Shown piece by piece: positions 16,840 to 27,078 of a DNA stretch of 42,269 bases. This DNA is from Methylobacterium sp. J-068. Lineage in GTDB: Bacteria; Pseudomonadota; Alphaproteobacteria; Rhizobiales; Beijerinckiaceae. The stretch spans positions 1-42,269 of the forward strand of contig NZ_JAKSXY010000023.1 in the NCBI RefSeq assembly GCF_022829445.1, read 5' to 3'. The position numbers and the translations under genes were made by a program. Below the pieces are notes generated by a model. The model was not told the DNA's origin. It made no database searches and was given only the letters and a program-made list of their open reading frames with translations. The first letter of the stretch is position 1; each line of letters opens with the position of its first letter.

Positions 16840-17643
16840 TCAGCGGCGACCGCGATCCGCGTCCGTCCTCGAACCGGGGGCGCCGGCATTCGGCGCGTCG
16901 GTCCCGTTCGCCTCGGTGCCCGCCGACCCGCGCGGGTCCTGCCAGAACGTGTCGAACAGGCGCTGCATCGCGCGGGCATTCTCCTGATGCACCTCCAGTC
17001 CGGTCTGGAACATCTGGTTCATCATCTCGAAGGGCGCATCGCCCGCGGCCTTGTCCTGTGCGGCCGGCGCGGCCTTCGACGCCACGGCGAGGCGCGGCGG
17101 CGAAGCCTTGCGGGCCTGAGGCGCGCTCGGCGCAGACGGCAGGGCGTTTCCACCGGACCGCAGGAACACATCCATCATCTCAGACCACGCATTGGGGGGG
17201 AATCCGAAGGGCTGGGACGCGTTCCGGGGTGCCGGCGCGGGGGGCGGGTTCTGGTTGATCATGACGTGGACGATACCGGCCACCACCATGCCGGCCATGA
17301 TCGGCAGCATCTGCTTCAGGGCGGGCGTCGCGACGCCGCTCACCGTGGCGGCCTGCTGGAGGACGGCTTGGCTGAGGTTCGACGAGCCGAAGAGCTGCTT
17401 GACCAGCATTTCCATCTGCGGCGACTGTGCCGGCGCGGAGGGAGGGTTCGCGCCCACGAGGTTGAACAGGTGCGCGAAGCCGGTGGGGTCGTTGGCGGCA
17501 TTGCGCTGCAGACCCATGGTCAGGGCCGGCAGCAGCGCTTCCATCGCGCGAAGGCTCTGTTCCTGCGTCAGCCCGAACTGACGGGCGAAGCTCGGGACAT
17601 GGGCGCCCGCCTGCGCCTGGAGGATGTCGAACAGGTTGAACAT
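16840..17643 (-). CDS. DUF937-like protein
   Basis: The protein has 267 residues and begins MFNLFDILQAQ. The N-terminal half (about 1-140) is helical with alternating polar and hydrophobic faces (MEALLPALTMGLQRN, then ALKQMLPIMAGMVVAGIVHV) and resembles DUF937 proteins. A proline-rich linker (NPPPAPAPRNASQPFG), an alanine- and lysine-rich stretch, and a final helix (MMNQMFQTGLEVHQENARAMQRLFDTF cut here only by description) follow. No catalytic motif is visible. GAGG lies 10 bases before the ATG. It converges with the pilin gene and diverges from sfsA. Confidence 0.75.
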   Translation of the reverse strand: MFNLFDILQAQAGAHVPSFARQFGLTQEQSLRAMEALLPALTMGLQRNAANDPTGFAHLFNLVGANPPSAPAQSPQMEMLVKQLFGSSNLSQAVLQQAATVSGVATPALKQMLPIMAGMVVAGIVHVMINQNPPPAPAPRNASQPFGFPPNAWSEMMDVFLRSGGNALPSAPSAPQARKASPPRLAVASKAAPAAQDKAAGDAPFEMMNQMFQTGLEVHQENARAMQRLFDTFWQDPRGSAGTEANGTDAPNAGAPGSRTDADRGRR

Positions 17644-17838
17644 GGCGGCGGCCTCACGGACGAACGGCGACAGGTCCGGGACAAGCACCGGACGCGCCCC
17701 CGAGTTCTGCCGTATCCCAATTCTGTCGTATCCCATGGGCACTGACCAGCCTGTGTGCCTCACGGGTGCCCGATTCCATGTCGACGGAGCGCGGGAATCG
17801 GACCTTCCGCCCGATCGCCGCACGTCCCGGAGCCGTCG

Positions 17839-18546
17839 ATGCGCTTTGCCGAGCCCTTGATCGAGGCGCGCCTCGTGCGCCGCTACAAGCGCTTCCTCGC
17901 CGACATGGAACTCGCCGACGGGTCGCTCGTGACCGCGCATTGCGCCAATCCGGGCGCGATGCTGGGGCTGACCACGGCCGGCGCGCGTGTCCTGCTCTCG
18001 CGATCCACCAACCTGGCGCGCAAGCTCGGCTTCTCCTGGGAGCTGGTCGAGGCGGACCTTCCCGGCGGCCCGCAATGGGTCGGCATCAATACGATGCGTC
18101 CCAACGCCCTGGTGGCGGAGGCATTCGCGGCGGGCGGCCTGCCGCCGCTGTCCGGCTACACGCGCCTGCGCCCCGAGGTCCGCTACGGGCGGGCGAGCCG
18201 CGTCGATTTCGTGGCTGGCGGGGAGGGGATGCCGCCCTGCCACGTGGAGGTGAAGAACTGCCACCTGATGCGCGAGGCGGGACTTGCCGAGTTTCCCGAT
18301 TGCGTGGCCGCCCGGAGCGCCCGGCACATGGATGACCTCGCGGCGGTGGTGGCCGGGGGCGGGCGCGCCATGGTGATCATCGTGGTGCAGATGTGGGCGG
18401 CCCGGTTCGACACCGCCCGCGATCTCGATCCCGCCTTCGACCGGGCTTTTCAGGCCGCGCGTGCGGCAGGCGTCTCGGTGCATGCCCATCGCTGCCGGAT
18501 CGATCCCGCCGGGATCGTCGTGGCCGACGCGATCCCGGTGGCGTAG
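17839..18546 (+). CDS. sfsA: SfsA family nuclease/sugar fermentation protein
   Basis: This 235-residue protein is a full-length SfsA. The N-terminal OB-like part carries the family hallmark [12 protein letters not shown] and HCANPGAM. The C-terminal nuclease-like fold has RVDF and then [10 protein letters not shown], the acidic-x-Lys arrangement of PD-(D/E)xK nucleases. SfsA was first linked to maltose metabolism in Escherichia coli, and the family shows nucleic acid binding or cleavage. The start at 17839 gives the usual N-terminus ([18 protein letters not shown]). The frame continues upstream to 17755 without homology. It is divergent from the DUF937 gene, 195 bases away. Confidence 0.92.
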   Translation: MRFAEPLIEARLVRRYKRFLADMELADGSLVTAHCANPGAMLGLTTAGARVLLSRSTNLARKLGFSWELVEADLPGGPQWVGINTMRPNALVAEAFAAGGLPPLSGYTRLRPEVRYGRASRVDFVAGGEGMPPCHVEVKNCHLMREAGLAEFPDCVAARSARHMDDLAAVVAGGGRAMVIIVVQMWAARFDTARDLDPAFDRAFQAARAAGVSVHAHRCRIDPAGIVVADAIPVA

Positions 18547-18584
18547 GCTTCTCGACACCGAAGATGCCCATGAAGGAGCCCGCC

Positions 18585-19118
18585 ATGGATCGTGACGCGG
18601 CCTTTCTTCGCGAGCGGCGCGGCGTGCGGCGCGGGGCCGGTCTCGCCCTGCTGATCGGAGCCGCCGCCCTGGGCCTCGCCTTCGGTTTCGCGCGGCCCTC
18701 GGATCCGGGTCTCGGCCCGGGGGACCGCATCGCCTTCGCGCTGCGCGTCGATCTCTGCGTCGTCGGCTGGTTCGCCGTAGCGATCGGAAACGTCGCGCGG
18801 CTGCGATTCGCATCGCCCGCGGACATCGGCGCGGGCACCGCCTCCGCGTCCGGGCGGCGCGTGACGATCGCCCGGGCCATCCTCGGGAACACGGGCGAAC
18901 AGGCCGGGCTCGCGGTGTTCGCGCATTGCCTCGTGGCGGTCACCCTGGATGCCTACGCGGTCCTCGTGCCGGTGCTGGCGGGCTTGTTCTGCGCGGGCCG
19001 GCTGCTGTTCTGGCGGGGATACGCGGGCGGGGCCTCCGCGCGCGCCCTCGGCTTCGGACTCACCTTCTATCCGAGCCTGGCCGCCCTGATCATCGCGGCG
19101 GCCGCGAGCCTGTCATGA
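18585..19118 (+). CDS. MAPEG family membrane protein
   Basis: This protein has 177 residues with about four membrane helices (near 21-39, 53-73, 110-135 and 150-175). The ILGNTGEQAGLAVFAH stretch matches the family's R/N-T-x-E-Q element between helices. MAPEG proteins in bacteria are mostly uncharacterised relatives of microsomal glutathione transferases. A perfect AAGGAG lies six bases before the ATG at 18585, so earlier ATGs at 18564 and 18570 are rejected. Its stop overlaps the stop of the opposing FkbM gene by six bases within the palindrome TCATGA. Confidence 0.8.
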   Translation: MDRDAAFLRERRGVRRGAGLALLIGAAALGLAFGFARPSDPGLGPGDRIAFALRVDLCVVGWFAVAIGNVARLRFASPADIGAGTASASGRRVTIARAILGNTGEQAGLAVFAHCLVAVTLDAYAVLVPVLAGLFCAGRLLFWRGYAGGASARALGFGLTFYPSLAALIIAAAASLS

Positions 19119-19943
19119 CGTCCGCTCGAAGATGAGGTTCAGCCGGGTCCGCGCGATCCGCCGGTATCCATGCTGCTCCAGCAGGGCGGGCAGATCGATC
19201 TGCCACTGATCCGTGCCGTTCTCGACGATCAGCAGCACGGGATGGAGCGAGACCGGCGCCGCGCGCAGGAACGGCTCCAGGATCAGGTCCTCCGCCCCCT
19301 CCACGTCGAGCTTCATCGCGTCGATGCGCGCGATCCCCTCGCTGCGGGCGAGATCGAGGAGCGTCACCGCCGGCACGCGGATCTGCGCGCCCTCGTTGGT
19401 GCCGACGATCTTCAGGCTGGATTCGCCCCGGTTGCGCGGATCGACGAAGAGGGTGAGTTCGCCCGCCTTGTCGGCCACCGCGCAGGCCAGGGCCTTGACC
19501 GTCCCGAACGGGTTCTGGGCGATGTTGTAGGTCAGCCGATCGAAGACATCCGGCTGCGGCTCGATGGCGAGGATGCGCGCGCGCGGCCCCGCGAAGGCCG
19601 CCACGAACAGCGCGTAGGCGCCGATATTGGCGCCGATGTCGAGGAAGGTGCAGCCGGGCGAGAGCCTCGCCTTGAGGAGGTCACGCTCCTCGGGATCGAA
19701 GAATTGCGGGGTGAAGAGGACTTTCTTCTCGCAATTGTTGTTGTACGGGTAGAGCCGCATGCGAGCGCCGTAGCGCTCCACGTCGAGGGGCTCTCCGTGC
19801 AGCAGGCCGATCGCGATGCGCCGCAGGAACAGCGACAGCCGCCGCCCGCCCCAGCTTCCATAGGTCAGCCGCCCCGTGCGCTCGGCGATGCGGGCAACGA
19901 GGCCGGTGGGTGCGTAGGTGCCGTAAGGCTGCATGTCTTTCAT
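19113..19943 (-). CDS. FkbM family methyltransferase
   Basis: This SAM-dependent O-methyltransferase has 276 residues. Motif I is FLDIGANIGAYALF and the acidic residue of motif II is in ILAIEPQPDVFDRL. The FkbM hallmark IDAMKLDVEGAEDLILEPF follows. FkbM enzymes methylate sugar or polyketide hydroxyls, often on surface glycans. No glycan cluster is nearby, so the substrate is unknown. ATGs at 19943 and 19934 are both possible. The longer frame to 20147 gives arginine-rich residues without homology. The gene is divergent from the porin gene. Confidence 0.88.
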   Translation of the reverse strand: MKDMQPYGTYAPTGLVARIAERTGRLTYGSWGGRRLSLFLRRIAIGLLHGEPLDVERYGARMRLYPYNNNCEKKVLFTPQFFDPEERDLLKARLSPGCTFLDIGANIGAYALFVAAFAGPRARILAIEPQPDVFDRLTYNIAQNPFGTVKALACAVADKAGELTLFVDPRNRGESSLKIVGTNEGAQIRVPAVTLLDLARSEGIARIDAMKLDVEGAEDLILEPFLRAAPVSLHPVLLIVENGTDQWQIDLPALLEQHGYRRIARTRLNLIFERTS

Positions 19944-20201
19944 CGCGCCTGCTGATGCCAGGACGCGCGCGCGGCAGCAAGCATGCGGGAGGCCGCGTCC
20001 GGCCGGACTTCGCCGTTTCCGGCCGATATCCAGTGCGGGCCTTCGCCCGACCTGTTCCTTTGTGGCAACACCGCGACCCAAACCCGTCCGCGACGACCCG
20101 ATCTGCTCGAAATGTAGGCGGATGCACAAAGGATAGCTTTGCCGCAACGCGAAAGCTTTGAGACCTTGGGCGCAACGCAGATTCCTCCACAGAGTTCCGA
20201 C

Positions 20202-21467
20202 ATGGCCATGAACCGCTCGCTCCTCGCCCTCTCAGCCGTGCTGTTGTCCTCTGTCTGTGCCTACGCAGCGGACCTGAAGGCGCCCGTCGCCCCGGCGCCC
20301 CCGCCGGCGGCCTGCAAGGCCGAGATCACGTTCCCGGCCTATGGCGGCGTCATCAAGCAGAACCCGAACCCGGCCTGCCTGACCATCGGCGGCCTCGGCG
20401 ACATCTATGTCGGCGGCGCGGTGAGCGGCTACTTCTACACCCAGACCAACCCGTCTTCCATCGTGCTGCCGGGCATCGCCGCCGATCGCGCCGCGCGGGT
20501 CGACTTCTCGAACCTGATGGGCTTCATCCAGAAGGCCGATGGTCCGTTCCAGTTCTACGCTGCCTTCGGCGCCTACACGATCCCGGGCCTCGGCGCGCCG
20601 ATCTTCAGCGCGTTCGACCAGACCAACCTGCTGTTCTCGCCGGCGCCGATCGTCTTCGGCAAATACGTGATCAACGACAACTGGTCGATCCAAGGCGGCC
20701 GCATGCCGACGCTGATCGGCTCGGAGCTGCCCTTCACCTTCCAGAACCTGAACATCTCGCGCGGCCTCCTCTTCGCCCAGGAGAACGTGATCAACCACGG
20801 CGTACAGATCAACTACGCCGATGGACCGTGGTCGGCCTCGTTCGCGGCGACGGACGGGTTCTTCTCGGGTGAGATCAACTGGGTCACCGGGGCGATCACC
20901 TACAAGATCGACGCCGCCAACACGATCGGCATCAACGGCGGCACGCACTTCTCCAGCTACACCCGGTTCGACTTCTCCGACCGTAGCCTGCGCAATCAGT
21001 TCACCACCCCGCAGACGCTGCAGAACAGCAGCATCGTCAGCGCGAACTACACCTACGCCGATGGCCCCTGGATCGTGACGCCGTACATCCAGTACACCAA
21101 TGTCGAGCGCAACGATTTCCTTGTCCTCGCAGGGGCTGAGACCTTCGGCGCTGCGGTCCTGGCCAGCTACGCCTTCACGGATAACTTCGCGCTCGCCGGC
21201 CGCGTCGAGTACATCACCCAGAGCGGAACCCGCGGGAACTTCGCCGGACAATCGAGCGTCCTGTACGGCCCCGGCAGCTCGGCGTTCTCCTTCACGGTGA
21301 CGCCGACCTTCACCTTCGACCGCTACTTCCTGCGCGGCGAGTTCTCGACCGTTCAGCTCTACGACACCAGCACCATCATCCCGGGCGTCCTCGGCACCGG
21401 CTTCGGCCGCAACGGCCTGAAGACCTCGCAGGAGCGCTACATGATCGAGACCGGCATCACCTTCTGA
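20202..21467 (+). CDS. Outer-membrane beta-barrel porin (OmpL/BBP2-like)
   Basis: The precursor has 421 residues with a clear export signal (MAMNRSLLALSAVLLSSV, cleavage after AYA). A proline/alanine-rich stretch follows, then alternating amphipathic strands (DGPFQFYAAFGAYTIPG, YTYADGPWIVTPYIQYTNV, FALAGRVEYITQSG) through to a terminal Phe, the Bam recognition residue. Two cysteines (in AACKAE and PACLTI) could form a disulfide near the N-terminus. The GLGDIYVGGAVSGYFY start of the barrel is typical of the putative beta-barrel porin-2 family common in Methylobacterium. It is followed by a strong terminator, so it is a single-gene unit. Confidence 0.88.
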   Translation: MAMNRSLLALSAVLLSSVCAYAADLKAPVAPAPPPAACKAEITFPAYGGVIKQNPNPACLTIGGLGDIYVGGAVSGYFYTQTNPSSIVLPGIAADRAARVDFSNLMGFIQKADGPFQFYAAFGAYTIPGLGAPIFSAFDQTNLLFSPAPIVFGKYVINDNWSIQGGRMPTLIGSELPFTFQNLNISRGLLFAQENVINHGVQINYADGPWSASFAATDGFFSGEINWVTGAITYKIDAANTIGINGGTHFSSYTRFDFSDRSLRNQFTTPQTLQNSSIVSANYTYADGPWIVTPYIQYTNVERNDFLVLAGAETFGAAVLASYAFTDNFALAGRVEYITQSGTRGNFAGQSSVLYGPGSSAFSFTVTPTFTFDRYFLRGEFSTVQLYDTSTIIPGVLGTGFGRNGLKTSQERYMIETGITF

Positions 21468-21497
21468 TCCCGGTATCCCAACACGCGTCCTGAAACA

Positions 21498-21521
21498 CGG
21501 CGGCGGGGCAACCCGCCGCCG
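21498..21521 (+). terminator. Terminator of the porin gene
   Basis: CGGCGGCGGG at 21498-21507 pairs with CCCGCCGCCG at 21512-21521 around a GCAA loop. The pyrimidine-rich tail CTTTCATTTT follows on the plus strand. It lies 31 bases after the porin stop. Confidence 0.88.
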
Positions 21522-21619
21522 CTTTCATTTTCAGCGGAGCGTCACGCCAGGGCTTTCGTCGGCGCGCCCGACAGTCCAATGAGGCGGTCACCATGCCCCG
21601 ACCGATAAGGCCCGAGCCC

Positions 21620-22384
21620 ATGCAGACCTTCGATTCCGACGGCGTCGCCATCGCGTATATCGACGTTCCGGCCGTGGGCGGGTCCGGCGATCCGGTGCTG
21701 CTGATCCACGGCTTCGCCTCGAATCACGCCGTGAACTGGGTCAACACCCTCTGGGTCCGCACCCTGACTCAGGCCGGGTACCGCACCATCGCGTTCGACA
21801 ACCGGGGGCATGGCGAGAGCCAGAAGCTCTACGATCCGGAGGCCTACGGCTCCGACACCATGGCCCAGGACGCGCGCCGCCTCCTCGACCATCTCGGCAT
21901 CGGCCGCGCCGACGTGATGGGCTATTCGATGGGCGCGCGCATCAGTGCCTTCCTCGCCCTCGACGCGCCGGAGCGGGTGCGCTCGGTGCTCATCGGCGGC
22001 CTCGGCCTGCACCTCGTGGAGGGCAGGGGCCTTCCGGACGGCATCGCCGAGGCGCTGGAGGCGGAGCCCGGCGCGCCCGCCCCGAACCCCACGGCCGCCG
22101 CCTTCCGAACCTTCGCCGAGCAGACGAAGAGCGACCTGCGGGCGCTCGCCGCCTGCATGCGCGGCTCGCGTCAGGCCCTGTCGCGCGCCGAGGTGGCGCA
22201 GATCGAGATGCCGACCCTCGTCACCGTGGGCACCCTCGACACGGTCTCGGGCTCGGGGCCGGCGCTCGCCGCCCTGATCCCCAACGCCACGTCCCTCGAA
22301 TTGGCGAACCGCGACCACAGCACCGCCGTCGGCGACCGGGGACACCGGACCGGCGTGCTCGAATTTCTCGCCAAACGGGCCTGA
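21620..22384 (+). CDS. Alpha/beta hydrolase
   Basis: This hydrolase has 254 residues from the ATG at 21620 (263 if the ATG at 21593 is used). The oxyanion-hole motif is LLIHGFAS, the nucleophile elbow is GYSMGA with S103, and the catalytic acid and base are likely D in VGTLDTVSG and H in NRDHSTAVGD. The AFDNRGHGES element is common to the family. AAGG stands 9 bases before 21620, favouring that start. The substrate is unknown. The stop lies three bases from the stop of the opposing ABC permease gene. Confidence 0.9.
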   Translation: MQTFDSDGVAIAYIDVPAVGGSGDPVLLIHGFASNHAVNWVNTLWVRTLTQAGYRTIAFDNRGHGESQKLYDPEAYGSDTMAQDARRLLDHLGIGRADVMGYSMGARISAFLALDAPERVRSVLIGGLGLHLVEGRGLPDGIAEALEAEPGAPAPNPTAAAFRTFAEQTKSDLRALAACMRGSRQALSRAEVAQIEMPTLVTVGTLDTVSGSGPALAALIPNATSLELANRDHSTAVGDRGHRTGVLEFLAKRA

Positions 22385-22387
22385 AGC

Positions 22388-23145
22388 TCAGCTCTTCAGG
22401 CGGTAGCCGGTCCGGAAGATCCAGGTCACGCCGGCCAGACACAGCGCGAGGAAGACCAGCGCCATGGCGAAGCTGATGCCGACGCCGACATCCGAGGTGC
22501 CGAAGAACGCCCAGCGGAAGCCGCTGATCAGGTAGACCACCGGGTTGGCGAGGCTCACCGCCCGCCAGAACGGCGGCAGCATCTCGATGGCGTAGAAGCT
22601 GCCGCCGAGGAAGGTCAGCGGCGTCACGATGAGGAGCGGCACCAGTTGCAGCTTCTCGAACCCGTCCGCCCAGAGCCCGATCAGGAACCCGAACAGGCTG
22701 AACGTCACCGCCGTGAGGAGCAGGAACAGCACCATCACGAATGGGTGCTCGATGCGCAGCGGCACGAACAGGGCGGCGGTGGCGAGGATGATCAGGCCGA
22801 TCAGGATCGACTTCGAGGCGGCGGCCCCGACATAGCCGAGCACGATCTCGAGGGGCGAGACCGGCGCCGAGAGGATCTCGTAGATCGTGCCGGCGAAGCG
22901 CGGGAAGTAGATGCCGAACGAGGCGTTGGCGATGCTCTGGGTCAGGAGCGAGAGCATCATCAGGCCGGGCACGATGAAGGCTCCGTAGGGAACCCCGTCC
23001 ACGGAGGCGACGCGCGAGCCGATGGCGGCTCCGAACACCACGAAGTAGAGCGAGGTGGCGATGACCGGCGCGACGATGCTCTGCAGGGCCGTGCGCCAGA
23101 AACGCGCCATCTCGAAGCCGTAGATGGCGCGGACCGCGTACCAGT

Positions 23146-23149
<4 letters not shown>
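22388..23149 (-). CDS. ABC-2 type transport permease
   Basis: This inner-membrane protein has 253 residues and six predicted helices. The ABC-2 signature lies across [21 protein letters not shown] and [14 protein letters not shown]. It pairs with the ATPase gene just upstream: its ATG overlaps that gene's stop (ATGA). The pair resembles YadH-YadG of Escherichia coli and drug or polysaccharide exporters. The substrate cannot be told. The frame is open further upstream to 23554, but only inside the ATPase gene. Confidence 0.92.
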
Positions 23150-24072
<923 letters not shown>

Positions 24073-24123
24073 CGGGACTCCGCTGCGGCGTGGCGCCGGC
24101 CCCGTCGGACCGGCGAGAAATGG

Positions 24124-24146
24124 AAAAAGCCGCCTCGCGGCGGCTT
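24124..24146 (-). terminator. Terminator of the F0 ATP synthase operon
   Basis: AAGCCGCC at 24127-24134 pairs with GGCGGCTT at 24139-24146 around TCGC. On the minus strand the stem ends in five U's (24128-24124). It lies 27 bases after the stop of the b-subunit gene. Confidence 0.88.
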
Positions 24147-24172
24147 CTCGACGTTCTCGGAGTTTGGAGGCC

Positions 24173-24661
24173 TCAGGCCCGCAGGCGGGTCCGAACCTCG
24201 CCGAGGCTCTGGCGGACGAGACCTTCAGCGGCCTCGCCCTGCATGCGCTCGCGCAGGATCACCTCGGAGACCTTCACGGCGGCGTCGGCGGCGGCGGCGC
24301 GGACCTGGGCGCTGGCCTGGACCTCGGCCTGGGCGATCTTGGTCTCGGCGGACTTGGTCCGGCGGGCGATGAATTCGTTCAGGCGGGCATGGCCCTCGTC
24401 GGCGATGCGCTGAGCCTCCTCGCGGGCGGAGGCGACGATGGCCTCGGCCTCACGCTCGGCATCCGAGCGGCGCTTCTTGTAGTCGGCGAGCACGCCGGCC
24501 GCTTCCTCGCGCAGGCGGCGGGCCTCGTCGAGCTCGTGCCGGACGCGCTTGGCGCGGCCGTCCAGGCCCTTGGTGATCTGGTTGAAGCCGCCGACCTTCC
24601 AGACTACGGCCATGAACAGGACGAAGGCGACTGCGACCCAGAATTCGGCTTCCAACAACAT
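24173..24661 (-). CDS. atpF: F0 ATP synthase subunit b
   Basis: This peripheral-stalk subunit has 162 residues. One membrane helix lies at about 5-24 ([18 protein letters not shown]) and a long charged alpha-helical stalk runs from about 30 to 150 ([22 protein letters not shown], described in part), which pairs with b'. The [10 protein letters not shown] segment after the helix is typical of alphaproteobacterial b. It is the last gene of the operon atpI-atpB-atpE-b'-b. F1 genes are not in the window, as is usual for Rhizobiales. Confidence 0.95.
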   Translation of the reverse strand: MLLEAEFWVAVAFVLFMAVVWKVGGFNQITKGLDGRAKRVRHELDEARRLREEAAGVLADYKKRRSDAEREAEAIVASAREEAQRIADEGHARLNEFIARRTKSAETKIAQAEVQASAQVRAAAADAAVKVSEVILRERMQGEAAEGLVRQSLGEVRTRLRA

Positions 24662-24752
24662 GCTCGTCGTCCCAACTCGATGGTGTCCGGCGAAAACCCC
24701 GGGGCTCCGTGGCCCGTGGATCGCCGGTCAGGGATGGTTTGGCGTCCGGCCT

Positions 24753-25316
24753 TCAGTGCGGCAGCGCGACGCTGTCGAGGGCCTTGGCGAGGGCCGCCTC
24801 GTCGGGCGTACGGCCGGTCAGGCGCTCCACGATGGCCGCGGCGGTCTCACCGGCGATGCCGCGAACGTTGCCCATGGCCTCCGCCGTGCGGGTGCGCAGG
24901 GTGACCTCCGATGCGGCGATGCGCGCATTGAGCTCGGCCTCCAGGGCCTTGCGCTTGGTCTCGGCTTCCTGCGTCAGGGCCGTGCGGGTCTCGAGGGCGA
25001 TCGCCTGCGCCTTGGCCTGCGCGTCGCTCAGGGATTTCTCGTAGGCCGCTCCGGCGGCGTCCGCCTCGACCTTCAGGCGCTGGGCCTCGTCGAGGTCGCC
25101 CGACAGGCGCACGGCGCGGTCGTGCAGGATGGCCTGGATGCGCGGCAGCGCGATCTTGTCCATCAGGTAGTAGAGCAGCCCGAAGGCCAGCGCGAGCCAG
25201 ATCAACTGGGACGCGAACGTGTGGCTCTCGAAGGGCGGGAAGCCGCCACCGTGCTCGGCGGCCGGCGTCGCGGCGAAGCCTTCTTTCAGTGCGGTCGAGT
25301 GGGCCGGCTGAGCCAT
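24753..25316 (-). CDS. atpF2: F0 ATP synthase subunit b'
   Basis: This second stalk subunit has 187 residues. A soluble N-terminal leader of about 34 residues with HGGGFPPFESHTFASQ is typical of alphaproteobacterial b'. The membrane helix follows (LIWLALAFGLLYYLMDKIAL), then an Ala/Glu/Lys-rich coiled coil to the end. It sits between atpE and the b gene in the same direction. The two stalk genes are similar in plan but diverged in sequence, as expected for the b/b' heterodimer of photosynthetic and related bacteria. Confidence 0.94.
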   Translation of the reverse strand: MAQPAHSTALKEGFAATPAAEHGGGFPPFESHTFASQLIWLALAFGLLYYLMDKIALPRIQAILHDRAVRLSGDLDEAQRLKVEADAAGAAYEKSLSDAQAKAQAIALETRTALTQEAETKRKALEAELNARIAASEVTLRTRTAEAMGNVRGIAGETAAAIVERLTGRTPDEAALAKALDSVALPH

Positions 25317-25426
25317 GACGTCCTTCGCGTAAGATCATGAGAAGGGACCGGACGCCTGGGCCATCCCTCGGGGAGGCGGCGTCCGGTCCGGTATCGGTTC
25401 GCGGTCCCGGGGACCGCGAGGACGCC

Positions 25427-25654
25427 TCAGACGGCGAACAGGAGCAGCAGCGCGACGAGCAGCGAGAAGATGCCGAGCGCTTCCGTCAGGGCGAAGCCGA
25501 GGAGCAGGTTGCCGCGCTGGCCGTCGGCGGCCGACGGGTTACGGAGCGCGCCGGCGTAGAATTGGCCGAAGAGGTTGCCGAGGCCGATGGCGGCACCCGC
25601 CATGCCGAGACAGGCGAGGCCGGCACCGATGTACTTGGCAGCTAAGGGATCCAT
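25427..25654 (-). CDS. atpE: F0 ATP synthase subunit c
   Basis: This proteolipid of 75 residues forms the rotor ring. Two membrane helices are joined by the polar loop [11 protein letters not shown]. The proton-carrying carboxylate is E58 in [11 protein letters not shown]. The ATG at 25654 follows AGGAG at a spacing of 7. An in-frame TTG directly before it is less likely. This gene must be expressed in roughly tenfold excess of atpB, and two small hairpins lie between the two genes. Confidence 0.96.
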   Translation of the reverse strand: MDPLAAKYIGAGLACLGMAGAAIGLGNLFGQFYAGALRNPSAADGQRGNLLLGFALTEALGIFSLLVALLLLFAV

Positions 25655-25735
25655 CAAATTGCTCCTGATGTCCGTGTCGTCGTTGCGTGGAGAGAAATCC
25701 GGCCGCGACGGCGGACCGGGGACGGAAGGGGGTGT

Positions 25736-25776
25736 CCCGGCCTCGGCGGCCGGGATGCACCGGCCTCAGTGGCCGG
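25736..25776. repeat. Tandem hairpin repeat at the atpB 3' end
   Basis: Two copies of a 19-base unit, at 25741-25759 and 25764-25782, share 17 bases. The second copy contains the atpB stop codon. Each copy makes a hairpin: CCCGGCC at 25736-25742 with GGCCGGG at 25748-25754, and CCGGCC at 25760-25765 with GGCCGG at 25771-25776. They lie between atpB and atpE, where messenger levels or translation must change. Confidence 0.6.
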
Positions 25777-26521
25777 GATGCAGCGCGTCGCTGAGGTAGA
25801 TCGAGGCGAGCGTCGCGAAGACGTAGGCCTGCAGACCGGCGACGAGGAATTCGAGGGCGGTGACCGCGACGCTGAGGGCCAGCGGCAGCGGCGAGATGGC
25901 GCCCCAGGCCCCGGCGGCGAGCAGCGCCGGCACGAAGCCCGCGAAGATCTTGAGCGCGATGTGGCCGGCCAGCACGTTGGCGAAGAGACGAACCGCGAGG
26001 CTGATCGGGCGCGAGATGAACGACACGATCTCGATGGCGACGATCATCGGCATCAGCCAGCCCGGGACGCCCGACGGCACGAACACCTTCAGGAACTTCG
26101 TGCCGTGGGCCATGAAGCCGTACACGATGACGGTGCCGATCACGAGGAACGCCAGCGCGAAGGTGACGATGATGTGGCTGGTCACCGCGAAGGCGTAGGG
26201 GATCATGCCGAGCATGTTCAGCACGAGGACGAACATGAAGAGCGAGAAGATCAGCGGCATGAACCGCTCGGAGCCGTGGCCGGCGGACTGGCGCAGGGTC
26301 GAGCCGATGAACTCGTAGAACACCTCGGCCATCGACTGCATGCGGCCGGGCACCACCGAGCGGCGGGCGGTGGCCACCACGGTGATCAGCGCGATGATCC
26401 CGACGGCGGCGAACATGTACAGGGCAGACTGCGTGAACGCGATCTCCTGGTTGCCGATATGACCGAAGGAAACCAGCGGCTTGAGCTCGAACTGGTGGAT
26501 CGGATCCATCTTTACGGCCAT
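25766..26521 (-). CDS. atpB: F0 ATP synthase subunit a
   Basis: This 251-residue stator subunit carries the proton half-channels. The essential arginine is R178 in PISLAVRLFANVLAGH, and the C-terminal helix ends FATLASIYLSDALHPGH. The N-terminus DPIHQFELKPL is typical of the alphaproteobacterial protein. It follows atpI by 118 bases and precedes atpE by 111 bases, with hairpins over its stop. Confidence 0.96.
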   Translation of the reverse strand: MAVKMDPIHQFELKPLVSFGHIGNQEIAFTQSALYMFAAVGIIALITVVATARRSVVPGRMQSMAEVFYEFIGSTLRQSAGHGSERFMPLIFSLFMFVLVLNMLGMIPYAFAVTSHIIVTFALAFLVIGTVIVYGFMAHGTKFLKVFVPSGVPGWLMPMIVAIEIVSFISRPISLAVRLFANVLAGHIALKIFAGFVPALLAAGAWGAISPLPLALSVAVTALEFLVAGLQAYVFATLASIYLSDALHPGH

Positions 26522-26639
26522 TGCCGCTCCCGCCCTTCTGAATCTCGGCCGGCCGAACGGCCTGCCACCACCGGTGCCGCGTGCGCGGCATTCGTAAAGT
26601 CCGGTCGGGCCGCGCGAGCGGCCTTTCCCGTCGGACCCC

Positions 26640-27014
26640 TCACGGGTCCCGCTTCTTGGCCGGCGCCGTCGAGAGTGCTCCCGAGACGCGCATGACGTTG
26701 TAGACGCCGGTGACGAAGCCCAGCATCAGCAGGACGATCAGACCCCAGGGCTTCGTCCCGAGGTAATGATCGAACATCCAACCGAGAATGCCCCCGGCCA
26801 GGACGCCCGCGATGAACTCGGTCGAGAGCCGCATCGCCTGGCCGAGAGGAGAAGGCCCGGCCGCAGGGCCGGAACGCGTGGAAGGATCGGGAGGGGCGCT
26901 GGGCCGCTTCCGCTCGATCTGCGTCTCAAGACGTTTGAGCCTCTGGGAGAGGTCCGCGTCCAGTGCTTTCTTCCGCCCGTCCCCGCCTTCGTCGCCCGCT
27001 TCGTTGCCGCTCAC
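26640..27014 (-). CDS. atpI: ATP synthase accessory protein AtpI/AtpZ
   Basis: This 124-residue protein has a charged N-terminus (about 1-60) with a Pro/Ser-rich stretch, then two membrane helices (EFIAGVLAGGILGWMFDHYL and GLIVLLMLGFVTGVYNVMRV). Members of this family help assemble the c-ring or move Mg2+/Ca2+. The start is a GTG at 27014. An ATG just upstream is followed at once by a stop, so it cannot be used. It is the first gene of the F0 operon, 65 bases after a strong promoter. Confidence 0.9.
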   Translation of the reverse strand: MSGNEAGDEGGDGRKKALDADLSQRLKRLETQIERKRPSAPPDPSTRSGPAAGPSPLGQAMRLSTEFIAGVLAGGILGWMFDHYLGTKPWGLIVLLMLGFVTGVYNVMRVSGALSTAPAKKRDP

Positions 27015-27078
27015 GGCGAGAACTCACATTGGCGAGAGGGGAGGGAACCGGCTGGAACGCCTCCTTCAGGCGCGGCGC

